The notes beneath the pieces are model-generated. The model was not told the origin of the DNA. It worked only from the letters and a program-made list of their open reading frames with translations, and did no database searches. The position numbers and the translations under genes are program-made. A DNA stretch of 64,000 nt from Streptomyces sp. CCM_MD2014 (GTDB taxonomy: Bacteria > Actinomycetota > Actinomycetes > Streptomycetales > Streptomycetaceae), in NCBI RefSeq assembly GCF_000772045.1, contig NZ_CP009754.1:1736001-1800000 (forward strand), written 5' to 3'. Below are positions 52,672 through 61,831 of this stretch, one piece after another (positions within the stretch are counted from its first letter, which is position 1; each line of letters starts with the position of its first letter).

Positions 52672-54471
52672 ATGGGAACCACCCTGATCAACTTCGTCTA
52701 CGCCACGATGAAGAAGCGGCTGAACAATCCCCGCAGCCGTTACTGGCTGCCGGCCGTACTCAAACAGGTGACCACCCCGGACGGAGGCACCCTGACGCCG
52801 CTTCGGGTGGCGGAGTGGGACGTCGGCACGATCGGGGGCCGGCACGGAACGACGGTGAGCGGCCTCATCGCGGAAAACTGGTGGTTCGCCGTCGGGTCGG
52901 CCCACAGGCGTGCCCGCAAGGTCAAGGCTCAGTTGGAGAGGGACGGGAAGGAAGTACCACCCGACCTCAGGGATCTCCCCGGGAACCTCGATGCCTTCAC
53001 CCCCCGTCCGAGCGCGGCGAACCCCTTTCCTTCGCTGTCCTTCTCCTCCGTCGAGATCCACCACCTCCCCAACGCCTCCGTGGGAGACCTCACCGGTCTC
53101 ACCAGGACCGCGGACGGCTACCGGGGGACGGTCCGTATCACGCTGGGGGCTTACGACACCGGCGAGTGGGAGGGCAAGGGCCTGATCAGGATTACCTGCG
53201 GCTACCTGCTGCGCCAGGAAGTCGTCGCCGCGGACGACCCCGGGGACGACTCGACCGGCCCCCTGCCGCCGACGACGGCAGTGGTACGGGGCCTGGAGGG
53301 CGTCAGCTGGCCGAAACAGGTGGTGGAAGGGCGCGGAACGGTCGCACTCACCGCCCATGACCTGACGTTCGACGTCCGGACCACCCTGCACGTCTCGGGC
53401 AGCGGTTCCGGCCGCGTCCTGACGGCCCGGGTGGACTCCGTCGACGTCGCGGCCGACAGCGCCCTCTCCTTCTCGGTGGCCGAGGAGGACCTGACCATCG
53501 AGGACGAGTGGGCCAGTTCCAGAATGGTCAACGGCTGGAAGCGGGCGGCCATCGACGCGATCGAAAGTGACCAAGCCGCCAAGGAACTCAAGGCCGCCAT
53601 GGAGACCGCCCTGTCGGCCCCCGCGCAGCGCGACGAGTTCTCCCGCGCCGTCACCGGCCAACTGGCCGCCGTACTCGACGGAGTGCTGGGCCCCGTACCG
53701 GCCGGCGCCCTGCCCGTCGGCGGGTCGGGCACCGGACCCGGGCCGGTGGAGCAGTACCTGTTCGACCGGGTTCGGCACGCGGTGAACTCCCCCGCCTCCT
53801 CCTTCTATCCACCGGCCGTCATCCACTCCTTGGACGACCCGGGGCTCGTCCCCTACCGGATCCCCCTCCTCGACCTGGGCCCGCAGTCGATCGAGGACAT
53901 CGAGCTGAGTGCCGTCCGTCTCCACGACGTCACCGTGCACGGCCTCCCCAACCTGCTGATCCCGCCGGAGGACGCGCGGCTGACAGACGACGGCATCGAC
54001 CTGACGCTGAGGCTAGGCCGTATCGCCGGCCGGCCCGAAATCCCGGGAACTCGCGGGCCGGACGGCTCGCCGCACCGCGTGCCCGAGCCGCCGCTGGTCC
54101 TCACCGGCCGCTTCGAGGCGGTGTTCCCCCCGAGCGGCGAGGACGAGGACGATGTCCTGCGAGGGGACGTCACGGCGTCGCTCACGCGGCCCTCGGTACC
54201 GGCGGGTCTGGTCTTCAGCGGTCCCGACGCCGACGCCCTGGAGATCTCCCTGCGCTCGCTCGACCTGGAACTCGCCCCCGAGGAACTGACGGTGGAGGTG
54301 ACCACCGGCGACCTCTTCCGGGAAGTGATCCGCAGCCTGTTCGACTCCACCGAGGTCAAGACGGTCCTGCTCCGGGGAATCCGCGCACGGACGGCCGCCC
54401 GAAAGGACGAGATCGCCGCGGGGCTGTCCGCCGCCGCACGCGACATCATCGCCGCCCAACTCACGCAGTAG
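52672..54471 (+). CDS. unknown internally duplicated protein F
   Basis: A 599-aa protein. Two halves are related: the first contains NNPRSRYWLPAVLKQV and, about 110 residues on, IHHLPNASVGDLTGLTRTAD; the second contains NSPASSFYPPAVIHSL and then VTVHGLPNLLIPPEDARLTD. Each continues into beta-like strands and a terminal helix. No signal peptide, no enzymatic motif. A tandem beta-rich architecture fits lipid-carrying TULIP-type proteins (inference). ATG 52672 follows AGGGAGAC. Confidence 0.75.
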   Translation: MGTTLINFVYATMKKRLNNPRSRYWLPAVLKQVTTPDGGTLTPLRVAEWDVGTIGGRHGTTVSGLIAENWWFAVGSAHRRARKVKAQLERDGKEVPPDLRDLPGNLDAFTPRPSAANPFPSLSFSSVEIHHLPNASVGDLTGLTRTADGYRGTVRITLGAYDTGEWEGKGLIRITCGYLLRQEVVAADDPGDDSTGPLPPTTAVVRGLEGVSWPKQVVEGRGTVALTAHDLTFDVRTTLHVSGSGSGRVLTARVDSVDVAADSALSFSVAEEDLTIEDEWASSRMVNGWKRAAIDAIESDQAAKELKAAMETALSAPAQRDEFSRAVTGQLAAVLDGVLGPVPAGALPVGGSGTGPGPVEQYLFDRVRHAVNSPASSFYPPAVIHSLDDPGLVPYRIPLLDLGPQSIEDIELSAVRLHDVTVHGLPNLLIPPEDARLTDDGIDLTLRLGRIAGRPEIPGTRGPDGSPHRVPEPPLVLTGRFEAVFPPSGEDEDDVLRGDVTASLTRPSVPAGLVFSGPDADALEISLRSLDLELAPEELTVEVTTGDLFREVIRSLFDSTEVKTVLLRGIRARTAARKDEIAAGLSAAARDIIAAQLTQ

Positions 54472-54552
54472 CACCCACCCGGGCCGACGTGCGGCCTGCG
54501 CCCCTCTCCTTCCGCCCCGCCGCATCCGGCGGCAGAACCTCCGGGACCCCCC

Positions 54553-57500
54553 ATGCACGTACAGGAACTGGACGCCCTCCTCGCCCGACGCACCACGGAC
54601 CGCACCATCAGCCTCAGCAGCGACGACTTCGGCTCCGCCGCCGCGCCCCTGGTGACCGAGTGGCTCGGTGGCACCCTCACGGTCACAGCGGTGCGGCGCG
54701 ACACCCGCCCCGACGGGACCGTCGTCCTGGACGGAACCACCAGCCTTCTCGGAGTGAAGGACCGGCCGGTCACCGGCATCGAGATCGGTCTCGACCCCGC
54801 AGATCAGCGGCCCTCGCTCTACCTCCCCTTCACGCTCCCCACCTCGTGGAACTTCGCCGCCTCCTTCCCGGAGACCGAGGAGAGCGATCTGGCCCGGCTC
54901 GGTTTCGCCGCGGAACCGGAGCTGCTCCTCAGTTCCACCGTCCGGTCGGCGGCCGACGGGCGCCCCGCCCTGCTCCCGGGCCTGACCTTCCACGGCGCCG
55001 CGGTGACGCCATCGGACGCGGCGGAGTGGCTCGGCGAGTTGATCTCCGTCGCCCCCGGCTCCCTCACACTCACCGGCCCCGTCACCCGCACGCCGGGGCC
55101 CAAGGACAAACGCCGTGCCGACATCGCGCTGACCTCGCCTGCGCGGGGCGCCGGAGTGCTGGGGGCGTCCTTCCGCGTGTGGGCCGGCTCCCGCACCACC
55201 ACCGCCGCCGACGGCACCACCACCGTGTCCTACCCGGTGCGCCTGCGTGCCGACCTCGCCCTCGCCCCGGGCACGACGGCGACCGTCGGAACACCGCTGC
55301 CCTCGGGGACCGAGAAGGTGACCCTCACCGCGGACGTACTGCCGGACGAACCCCAGCCCGCAGCCGCCTTGGCCTCCTGGGACGGCAGCGGGAGCGCGCT
55401 GCGGCACCTGACCGACCAGGGGTTCGGGCTGGGCGACAGCGTGCTCCTCACCGAGCTGAGCCTCGTCATCGACCCGGACAAGCTCGGTGACGGACTGAAG
55501 GAGGCGGTGACCGAGGTCACCGTCAAGGCCAGTGCCAGGCCCACGGTCGCCTGGACGGTGGCGGAGTCCGTCGCGGTGACCGAGGTGGGCGCCGAGCTGA
55601 CCGTCACCCGCCCGCTGACGCGCAAGCGCGGCGCCACCGTGAGCGGATACGGCACCTTCACCGTCACCCCCGCGCTCCACATGACCGCCAGTGCGCTCAT
55701 TCCACCCGGCACCTTCCGGCTGGCCCAGCGCGAGGACACCACCGCGAAACTCGCCGACGTGCTCGCGGGCCTCCTGCCCTCCGTGCCGGCCGGCATCACC
55801 GACCTGACGCTGAGCGAGTTCAGCGGCTCCGCCACCCCCAGAACCGGCGAGTACTCCCTCGCCGCCAAGGTCGCCACCTCGTGGACCCTGTCGCTGGGAG
55901 CGGCCGAGGTGGAACTGACCGGGGGCAAACTGAAGCTCGAACGGAAGAAGAAAGAAGAGAAGGAAGAGAAGAAAGAGAAGGAAGAGGAGGGGAAGGAAGG
56001 GGGAGGAGAGCAGGGGGAGGCTCAGGAGAACGAGGAAGGGAACGAGGCGGAGAAGGAGGGAGGGACGGAGGAAGCCGCGGCGGAACCGGCGGATGGCCCG
56101 GAGTCCTCTCACACGGTCACGGGTACGGTGTCGGCCACGGCGAAGCTCGGCCCCGTCGGCGGCGACGAGACCGTCGACTTCACCGCCACCTGGACCCTCC
56201 CCAAGACGTTCGCCCTGGAGGGCACCTTCCCCGAGCTCGAACTGACCGATCTCCTCGAGCACCTGTCCTGCCCGCTGGAACTGCCCGGCGGGACTCCGGC
56301 CGTCGTCCTCAAGAAGTCCAAGGCCACGTTGCGCGCCGGCAAGGCCATGGCCGGGCAACCCGCCTCGGAGGTGCACTACGAGTTCGGCCTGTCCTCGGAC
56401 GTCGCGTTCGGGACCCGCACGCAGCACGTCCTGGCCCTGACCGGGAAGGCGGGCAGGTCCACCGAAGGCACCTTCTTCGCCGCGGCCCTCTGGCAGCGGG
56501 ACTGGTCGTGGTCGCCCAAGGACGTCGAGGGCTGGGGTGACGTCCTCGGTGTCCTGGACGACCTCACCTTCAGTAAATCGGGCCTGGCCGTCTGCACCGC
56601 GGACGGCGTCACCCTGGACGCCGACGCGAAGCTGCCCGACACGCTCCCCAAGACGCTGGACCGCGGGCTGACCTTCTTCACCGAGGTCGGCTACGGGGAG
56701 CCGCTCGCCTTCCTGCGGCAGATCTTCCCGGACACCGAGGGCATCCGCCTGCGGGCCCGGCTCGCCCGCTCCATCGCCGACTCGGAGTTCACCGCCCTCA
56801 TCGGCGAGGAGGACACCGGTACCGGGTTCGGCGCCCTCCGCCTGACCATCGTGCCCAAGAAGCGGAAGATCGAGCTCTCCACCAGCTTCCTCCTCGACCT
56901 CTCGACCTTCGGGTCGCCGTCCGGGACCAGTCTGCGATTCGTCGCCGCGGGTTCGGCGGAGAAGACGGACCTCGGCTGGTCCCTGGGCCTCGGCCTCGTC
57001 CTGAGGGCGGAGGAGGCCGACGGTCCGGCCCTGCCCGGGCAACCGACTCCCGGACAGCTGTCCGTGGTCGCCCTCGACCGGCCCGGGCACATCCTGCTGC
57101 CGGCCACGGACCCCGCTCTCGCCCCGGCCGCCCTCCCGGCCGCCGGCGGACCGACGCCCACGGACCCACCGGCTGTTCCGGCCTCGAAGCAACGGTCCGT
57201 CTGGCGGAACGCCTTCGGGATCGAAGGCTTCAACATCGCGTACTTCTACCTGGAGATGCGCTATGACACCGACGGGTTCAAGCTGGGCGGCGGCGGCTCC
57301 GTCGACATCGGACCGGCCTCCCTCGAACTGGCGGTGCACGGCCGGGTGAGCCCGCCGTCGGTCAGTGCCTTCTACTTCTCCTTGACGGGGGCCTCCCCCG
57401 AGCGCGGGGTGACCATCCTCGACCTGGTCAGGATCGTCACCCCGAATCCGGCGCCCGCCCTGCGCCCGCTGGACTCGGTGGTCGTCCGGGGAATCACCCT

Positions 57501-58275
57501 GTGCGCCGTCGCCGACCCGGACGGCTGGACCAACAGGGCGACCGGGCAGCGCTGGGCACCGGGCTTCTACGCCAGGGGCGACATCGCCTTCGGCACCAAC
57601 ACCTGGCAGTTCCAGGTGTGCATCCGGCCCATCGGCCTGTACATCAGCAGCCAGGTGGAGAAGCCCATCGAACTGGGTGGCGTCTTCAAGTTCGCCGGCA
57701 GGGACGGCGTCAAGGGCCCGCAGTTCCTGCTCGACACCGGAGACGTCACGGAGGGCCGGATTCCGGACCGGATCTTCCATCTCTCCGGCAGTCTCTCCCT
57801 TCTCGGCCACCAGGTCCTCGCCGTCGAGGCGGAGCTGGGAGAGGGCGGGTTCGCCTTCGATCTCGCCGTGAATATCGTCGCCGTCCGGGTGGAGGTCCAC
57901 TGCCGTCTCAACGAACGGGGACTGAAGGCCCGGGCCGGTGTCGACCTCGGCTTCGACATCAGGCTGCCCCGCGACGCCCAGATCGCCGGGATCCCCCTGG
58001 GCGCCGGCCTGCTGATCGGGGTGCACGTGGGGGGCGAGATCGAGATCGACGTCACCACGGGGGCGATGGTCCGGCTCAGCGGCCGGTTCTCGCTGCGGGC
58101 CCTGGACACCACTCTCGTGTCCGCCGACGCGGAACTGAGCTTCGGCATCCAGTCCTGGGACGACGTGGTCGGCGTCCTGGAGCGGGACCCGGCCCGGGTC
58201 CTGGAGAAGGTGGCCACCGACGTCTGGGAGACCGCCAGGAACTGCGCCGTCAAAACGGCCGTCGCCATGATGTGA
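54553..58275 (+). CDS. very large unknown beta-rich protein G
   Basis: A 1240-aa protein without signal peptide or membrane helix. Long stretches alternate in a beta-strand pattern (for example [20 protein letters not shown] and [20 protein letters not shown]). Residues ~463-515 are an extreme Lys/Glu-rich insert encoded by a near-pure purine tract. The last third ([59 protein letters not shown]) suggests a closed or stacked beta structure. I recognise no family. It ends the operon and overlaps the convergent terpene-synthase-like gene by 26 bp. Confidence 0.7.
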   Translation: MHVQELDALLARRTTDRTISLSSDDFGSAAAPLVTEWLGGTLTVTAVRRDTRPDGTVVLDGTTSLLGVKDRPVTGIEIGLDPADQRPSLYLPFTLPTSWNFAASFPETEESDLARLGFAAEPELLLSSTVRSAADGRPALLPGLTFHGAAVTPSDAAEWLGELISVAPGSLTLTGPVTRTPGPKDKRRADIALTSPARGAGVLGASFRVWAGSRTTTAADGTTTVSYPVRLRADLALAPGTTATVGTPLPSGTEKVTLTADVLPDEPQPAAALASWDGSGSALRHLTDQGFGLGDSVLLTELSLVIDPDKLGDGLKEAVTEVTVKASARPTVAWTVAESVAVTEVGAELTVTRPLTRKRGATVSGYGTFTVTPALHMTASALIPPGTFRLAQREDTTAKLADVLAGLLPSVPAGITDLTLSEFSGSATPRTGEYSLAAKVATSWTLSLGAAEVELTGGKLKLERKKKEEKEEKKEKEEEGKEGGGEQGEAQENEEGNEAEKEGGTEEAAAEPADGPESSHTVTGTVSATAKLGPVGGDETVDFTATWTLPKTFALEGTFPELELTDLLEHLSCPLELPGGTPAVVLKKSKATLRAGKAMAGQPASEVHYEFGLSSDVAFGTRTQHVLALTGKAGRSTEGTFFAAALWQRDWSWSPKDVEGWGDVLGVLDDLTFSKSGLAVCTADGVTLDADAKLPDTLPKTLDRGLTFFTEVGYGEPLAFLRQIFPDTEGIRLRARLARSIADSEFTALIGEEDTGTGFGALRLTIVPKKRKIELSTSFLLDLSTFGSPSGTSLRFVAAGSAEKTDLGWSLGLGLVLRAEEADGPALPGQPTPGQLSVVALDRPGHILLPATDPALAPAALPAAGGPTPTDPPAVPASKQRSVWRNAFGIEGFNIAYFYLEMRYDTDGFKLGGGGSVDIGPASLELAVHGRVSPPSVSAFYFSLTGASPERGVTILDLVRIVTPNPAPALRPLDSVVVRGITLCAVADPDGWTNRATGQRWAPGFYARGDIAFGTNTWQFQVCIRPIGLYISSQVEKPIELGGVFKFAGRDGVKGPQFLLDTGDVTEGRIPDRIFHLSGSLSLLGHQVLAVEAELGEGGFAFDLAVNIVAVRVEVHCRLNERGLKARAGVDLGFDIRLPRDAQIAGIPLGAGLLIGVHVGGEIEIDVTTGAMVRLSGRFSLRALDTTLVSADAELSFGIQSWDDVVGVLERDPARVLEKVATDVWETARNCAVKTAVAMM
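55938..56088 (+). repeat. polypurine tract coding for Lys/Glu linker
   Basis: About 150 bp in which nearly all plus-strand bases are A or G, coding for a charged linker. Local GC is well below that of the surrounding gene and many codons are GAA, GAG, AAG and AAA, the A-rich forms being rare in this genome. Confidence 0.85.
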
Positions 58276-59224
58276 GCACCCCCGCCCGGGCGGTCAGCAG
58301 TTCGGTGGCCACCCCCTCCTCCCCGGCCGCCCCGGCCCGGCCGGCCGCGGCGGCCAGCAGGCGAGCGGCCCGGGCGAGCACCCGCTCCACGGCCTCCGCG
58401 CACCCGGCGGCCTCGGAGCCGTCCCACGGCGCGGCTCCGAGGCCGTACCCGGAAGCATCGTCGCGGCCGGCGCGGCGGGCCCGCTCGTCCCACTGGGCCC
58501 GCCCGGCCGCGGACAGTTCCCACCACACGGCCGAGCGGGTCCCCGCGACGGCGTCGCGGTGCACGTCCGCCGCATCGTCCACCAGCCGCCACGCCACGGC
58601 GAAGTCCTCCACCAGCGACGGCCACCCGGCCCCCGCCCGGCCGCCGGTCTCCAGCAGCCGGGGCAGCAGGGTCCACAGCGCGGCCTGCTCACGGGCGGTG
58701 GAGCAGTAGGAGTCCAGGTCGGCGTGCGGCCGCTGGACATGCGTGGCACACAGATACCGCTCGGTGTGCCGGGTGACCAGACCGGGGTCCGCGCCCCAGG
58801 CGGCACACAGCGCCGCCGCGTCCTGCTCCAGACACCGCCACAGCTCGGTCCGCAGCTGCAACGCCGCCAGGTCCGGGGCGAGTTGCCGGTCCGTCAGGTG
58901 GTCGTCCCACAAATGGAGCAGCAGCGCGGCGGCGTGCAGGCGCTCGGCGCCCGGATGGCCGGCGGCGGGCACCCAGTGCAGGAAGGACCACACCGGCGCG
59001 GGGAACAGCACGAACAGGTCTCCCCGGTCGGCGGTACGGGTCCGGCCGTGCCGGCGCAGCAGGGCGGTGACGCCGTCGGCCAGGGGTCGCGGCATCCGGT
59101 CCACGACCTCCAGCACCCGGCCGTGCAGGCGGCGCCGGAGCGCCGACACCTCCGGCGTTTCCAGCACCGCCCCGAAGCCCGGTGGCGGTGGGACGACGGA
59201 GGCCGGGGGAAGGGTCCCGCTCAC
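58250..59224 (-). CDS. class I isoprenoid-synthase-like protein (putative terpene synthase)
   Basis: A 324-aa all-helical protein. Two Asp-rich motifs stand about 105 residues apart: LWDDHLTDRQ (Asp107, Asp108, Asp112) and RLVDDAADVHRD (Asp216, Asp217, Asp220). This spacing and the helix FLHWVPA-to-ALLLHL before the first motif fit the class I isoprenoid-synthase fold. It lacks the NSE motif of standard bacterial terpene cyclases, so it may be a divergent IB-type cyclase or a prenyltransferase. GTG 59224 overlaps the stop of the flavoprotein gene by four bases. The substrate may come from the nearby polyprenyl synthase. Confidence 0.6.
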   Translation of the reverse strand: MSGTLPPASVVPPPPGFGAVLETPEVSALRRRLHGRVLEVVDRMPRPLADGVTALLRRHGRTRTADRGDLFVLFPAPVWSFLHWVPAAGHPGAERLHAAALLLHLWDDHLTDRQLAPDLAALQLRTELWRCLEQDAAALCAAWGADPGLVTRHTERYLCATHVQRPHADLDSYCSTAREQAALWTLLPRLLETGGRAGAGWPSLVEDFAVAWRLVDDAADVHRDAVAGTRSAVWWELSAAGRAQWDERARRAGRDDASGYGLGAAPWDGSEAAGCAEAVERVLARAARLLAAAAGRAGAAGEEGVATELLTARAGVLTSWRRPF

Positions 59225-60759
59225 CGGCCTGCTCCCCGGCGGGGCCGGGCCCGCAGGACACCCCGCGGGTCGAGGGCCGAGGCGACCTGGTCGAGCAGCA
59301 GCCGGCTCCCCGCGTTTCCGGCGTCCCCCAAGTCGTCGCCGATGACCGGCCGGTGGGGGTGGACGCCGATGCGCGCGCACCTGCGCACCAGTTCCCGGCG
59401 GCACTCCAGCGCCCGTGCGTCGGCTCCCGGCTCGTCCCGGTCCCAGAAGAGGCCGGTGACGCAGCGCAGGTCCCGCGCGCCGAGGCGGAGGGCGAGACAG
59501 GGTTCCATGCCGCGGTCCGTCATGATCCGTTCCACCAGTCGCAGTACGGCGTCGGTCCGGGCGCCCGACATCGGAAGCTGAGGAGTGAACCAGAGGACTC
59601 CGCAACGGTCCCGGTCGGGGTCCCGTTCCCGACCGGCCGGAACGTAGAGCGGACCGCCGGGTTTGTGCCGGTAGGCACTCGCCAGACCGGGGGCGCCGTC
59701 GTGGCGCGCCGCCCCTTCCGGCAGACCTGGAGCACCCGGGGCGGCGACGGACCCGGTCACGTCATCGGTGTCCCAGTGGTCGGCGTACGGAGCGAAGGCG
59801 CGCAGCACGGATTCGTAGATCAGGTCCAGCATCCTGGGGTCGTCGGCCCACAGCTCGGCGTGCCCGGTCCACGGGCCGTCGAGGTGCTCGGGCAAGCGGC
59901 TTCGCGGCGCGGGCAGCAACTGCGCCGCCAGCCGGGCCCGGTTCCACAGGCTCACGGCCACACCGCCCGGTGCCCGTTGCAGCAGTCGCCGGGCGGCATC
60001 GACGACGCCGGGGAGGAGTCGCCCGTCGGGGACCCGGAAGACCACGGACCGGGTCACCCGCGGCCGCGGGTGCAGCCACAGCTCGGCGGCGACGACGACG
60101 CCGGGACCGCCTTGCAGGAAGAGCCCGGTGAGCCCGGGACCCGGGCCGGGGCCGGTCGACAGCCGGCTGCCGTCGGGCCGTACCACCTCCAGCCGCCGCA
60201 GGTGGGAGGCCATGTCCTGGTAGGGCCCCCGCCCCAGGCCGCGCTGGAGCGCGTTGGCCAGGACGGATGTGCTCGGTCCCGCTCCGGTGGACGGAGGCAG
60301 CAGCTGCGACGAGCGCTGCCCCAGGGCCTCGGCCAGCTGCCCGAAGGTGACACCCGGCTCCACGGTGACCAGGCCGAGCTGCTCGTCGTGGCCGAGGATC
60401 CGGTCCAGTCGGGCCAGCCGCAGCACGACGGTGCGCTCGTCCGGCGGGCAGCCGGACCCGTATCCCCAGTTCCGGCCGGTGCTGACCGGGTGGACACGGA
60501 CGCCGTGGCGGTGGGCGATCCGCAAGCAGTCCCGCGTCTGTCCCGCGTCGGCGGGACACAGGACCGCCTGCGGCAGCGGTGCCGGGAACGTACACTGCCC
60601 GGCGGTCGCCCGGTCCTCCGGCGCGGTCAGCACGTGCGCCTCGCCGAGCACCCTGCGCCATGCCGCCACCACAGCGGAGGGCAACTCCGTCGCGGGCTGC
60701 CCGGCGGACGCGTCGACCGGAGTCGTGCCCTGCCGGGCGGCGTCCGGATTCCCGGTCAT
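59221..60759 (-). CDS. VAO-family FAD-linked oxidase
   Basis: A 512-aa flavoprotein of the vanillyl-alcohol oxidase / 4-cresol dehydrogenase family. The FAD loop is VHPVSTGRNWGYGSG, followed by LGLVTVEPGVTFGQLAEAL and LFLQGGPGVVVAAELWLHP-type blocks. The C-terminal half carries the substrate domain. Such enzymes dehydrogenate or hydroxylate phenols and alcohols. ATG 60759 follows GAGAGGGGG. It is translationally coupled to the isoprenoid-synthase-like gene, so it probably oxidises that product (inference). Confidence 0.85.
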   Translation of the reverse strand: MTGNPDAARQGTTPVDASAGQPATELPSAVVAAWRRVLGEAHVLTAPEDRATAGQCTFPAPLPQAVLCPADAGQTRDCLRIAHRHGVRVHPVSTGRNWGYGSGCPPDERTVVLRLARLDRILGHDEQLGLVTVEPGVTFGQLAEALGQRSSQLLPPSTGAGPSTSVLANALQRGLGRGPYQDMASHLRRLEVVRPDGSRLSTGPGPGPGLTGLFLQGGPGVVVAAELWLHPRPRVTRSVVFRVPDGRLLPGVVDAARRLLQRAPGGVAVSLWNRARLAAQLLPAPRSRLPEHLDGPWTGHAELWADDPRMLDLIYESVLRAFAPYADHWDTDDVTGSVAAPGAPGLPEGAARHDGAPGLASAYRHKPGGPLYVPAGRERDPDRDRCGVLWFTPQLPMSGARTDAVLRLVERIMTDRGMEPCLALRLGARDLRCVTGLFWDRDEPGADARALECRRELVRRCARIGVHPHRPVIGDDLGDAGNAGSRLLLDQVASALDPRGVLRARPRRGAGR

Positions 60760-61152
60760 CGTCACCCCCTCTCCGGCCGGCGGGGAGTCCAGTCGCCTCC
60801 TGCGCCCGGCTCCTTCCCACCATGGCATCCCCCGGTCCGCCGTCGGCCCGGGACCACTCGGACGAGGGACCCCCGGTGCGGGGAAGGATCCGGTCGCGCC
60901 CGCCGTCCGGGACGCGCTCCCCAACCGGAGAACCCGTCGGGTTGTCGGGCCGGGCGGCCCGCACGGAGTCGTCGTTGCCATCAGGACGCGGAGCCCGGCG
61001 AGCGGCAGCGGCCCGGAGCCGGGCGGCGTGCTGGAGCGGGGCCCGGGTCACGGTGCGGCGGGGAGGCCGGAGGTCCAGGCCGTGGCCGTAAGAGGGCCCG
61101 GCTCGTCGCACACGGCGAGTGTTCGCGTGTCACTTGCGAGCAGGTAGGTATT
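60760..61152. other. intergenic region between divergent genes
   Basis: About 390 bp with no plausible frame, presumably carrying the promoter of the flavoprotein/isoprenoid-synthase pair. The end next to the MarR gene is unusually AT-rich. Confidence 0.4.
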
Positions 61153-61182
61153 TTGACATAGCTATATTTCTGGACCTACAGT
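61153..61182 (+). promoter_or_regulatory. consensus-like promoter of the MarR gene, leaderless start
   Basis: TTGACA (61153-61158), an 18-bp spacer holding ATAGCTAT, and TACAGT (61177-61182). The start of transcription would fall at or next to GTG 61189, so the mRNA is probably leaderless. The small palindrome in the spacer could be a self-repression site. Confidence 0.7.
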
Positions 61183-61188
61183 GCCCGC

Positions 61189-61662
61189 GTGCCCGAGACC
61201 AGTGCGTCCGCCCAGGACATCGACCGCGTAGCCGCCGGGCTCGCGGCGTGCCTGCCCGCGCTGACCCGGGCCATGGAGCGGCGGATCGCCCCGGAGTTTC
61301 CGCATCCGAAGCCGCCGGAGGCGCAGCTCGCGCTCCTGCGTCATGTCGAGGCCAATGACGGCGTCACCGTTCGCCGAGCGGCAGAGGCTCTGCTGATGAA
61401 GCCCAACAACGTCAGCGCCTTGGTCACGCAGTTGACCGCACAGGGGCTGTTGGAGCGCCGGCCGGACCCGGAGGACAAGCGCATCGCGCATCTGCACCTG
61501 ACCGCGACCTCACGGCGGCAGCTCATGAAGGTCCAGCGCCTCATGAGCGACCAGGTCGCCCGGGCTCTGCGCACCATGACCGACGGCGAACTCGACGCCC
61601 TCGGCTCGGCACTGTCCTCGCTGCAGGATCTGAACGAGCGCCTTCACCCGGTCGTCGGCTGA
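61189..61662 (+). CDS. MarR-family transcriptional regulator
   Basis: A 157-aa winged-helix protein: TVRRAAEALLMKPNNVSALV is the recognition region and RRPDPEDKRIAHLHLTATSR the wing. GTG 61189 lies about seven bases after the -10, with no ribosome binding site, consistent with leaderless translation. It precedes a DHA2 efflux gene on the same strand by 169 bp and probably represses it. Confidence 0.9.
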   Translation: MPETSASAQDIDRVAAGLAACLPALTRAMERRIAPEFPHPKPPEAQLALLRHVEANDGVTVRRAAEALLMKPNNVSALVTQLTAQGLLERRPDPEDKRIAHLHLTATSRRQLMKVQRLMSDQVARALRTMTDGELDALGSALSSLQDLNERLHPVVG

Positions 61663-61831
61663 TCGCGCGTACAGGCCCAGCCCGTACGCGACGGCGGCGG
61701 ATGCCCGTTTGCGTCTTCTCTCCCAGCCGTGTCCGGCCGCACCGCGCCGGAAACGGCCGGCCGTTCTGCGCGGACCCGCACAGCCGTCCGCCGCCACCCG
61801 CCCCTCTGCCTGATCAAGGACTCACGCTCTC

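Noticed and set aside
54013..58026. A 1337-codon open frame on the minus strand opposite protein G
   Set aside because: It is a high-GC shadow frame: Gly/Arg/Glu-rich without known motifs, while the plus strand has good ribosome binding sites and paralogy with neighbours.
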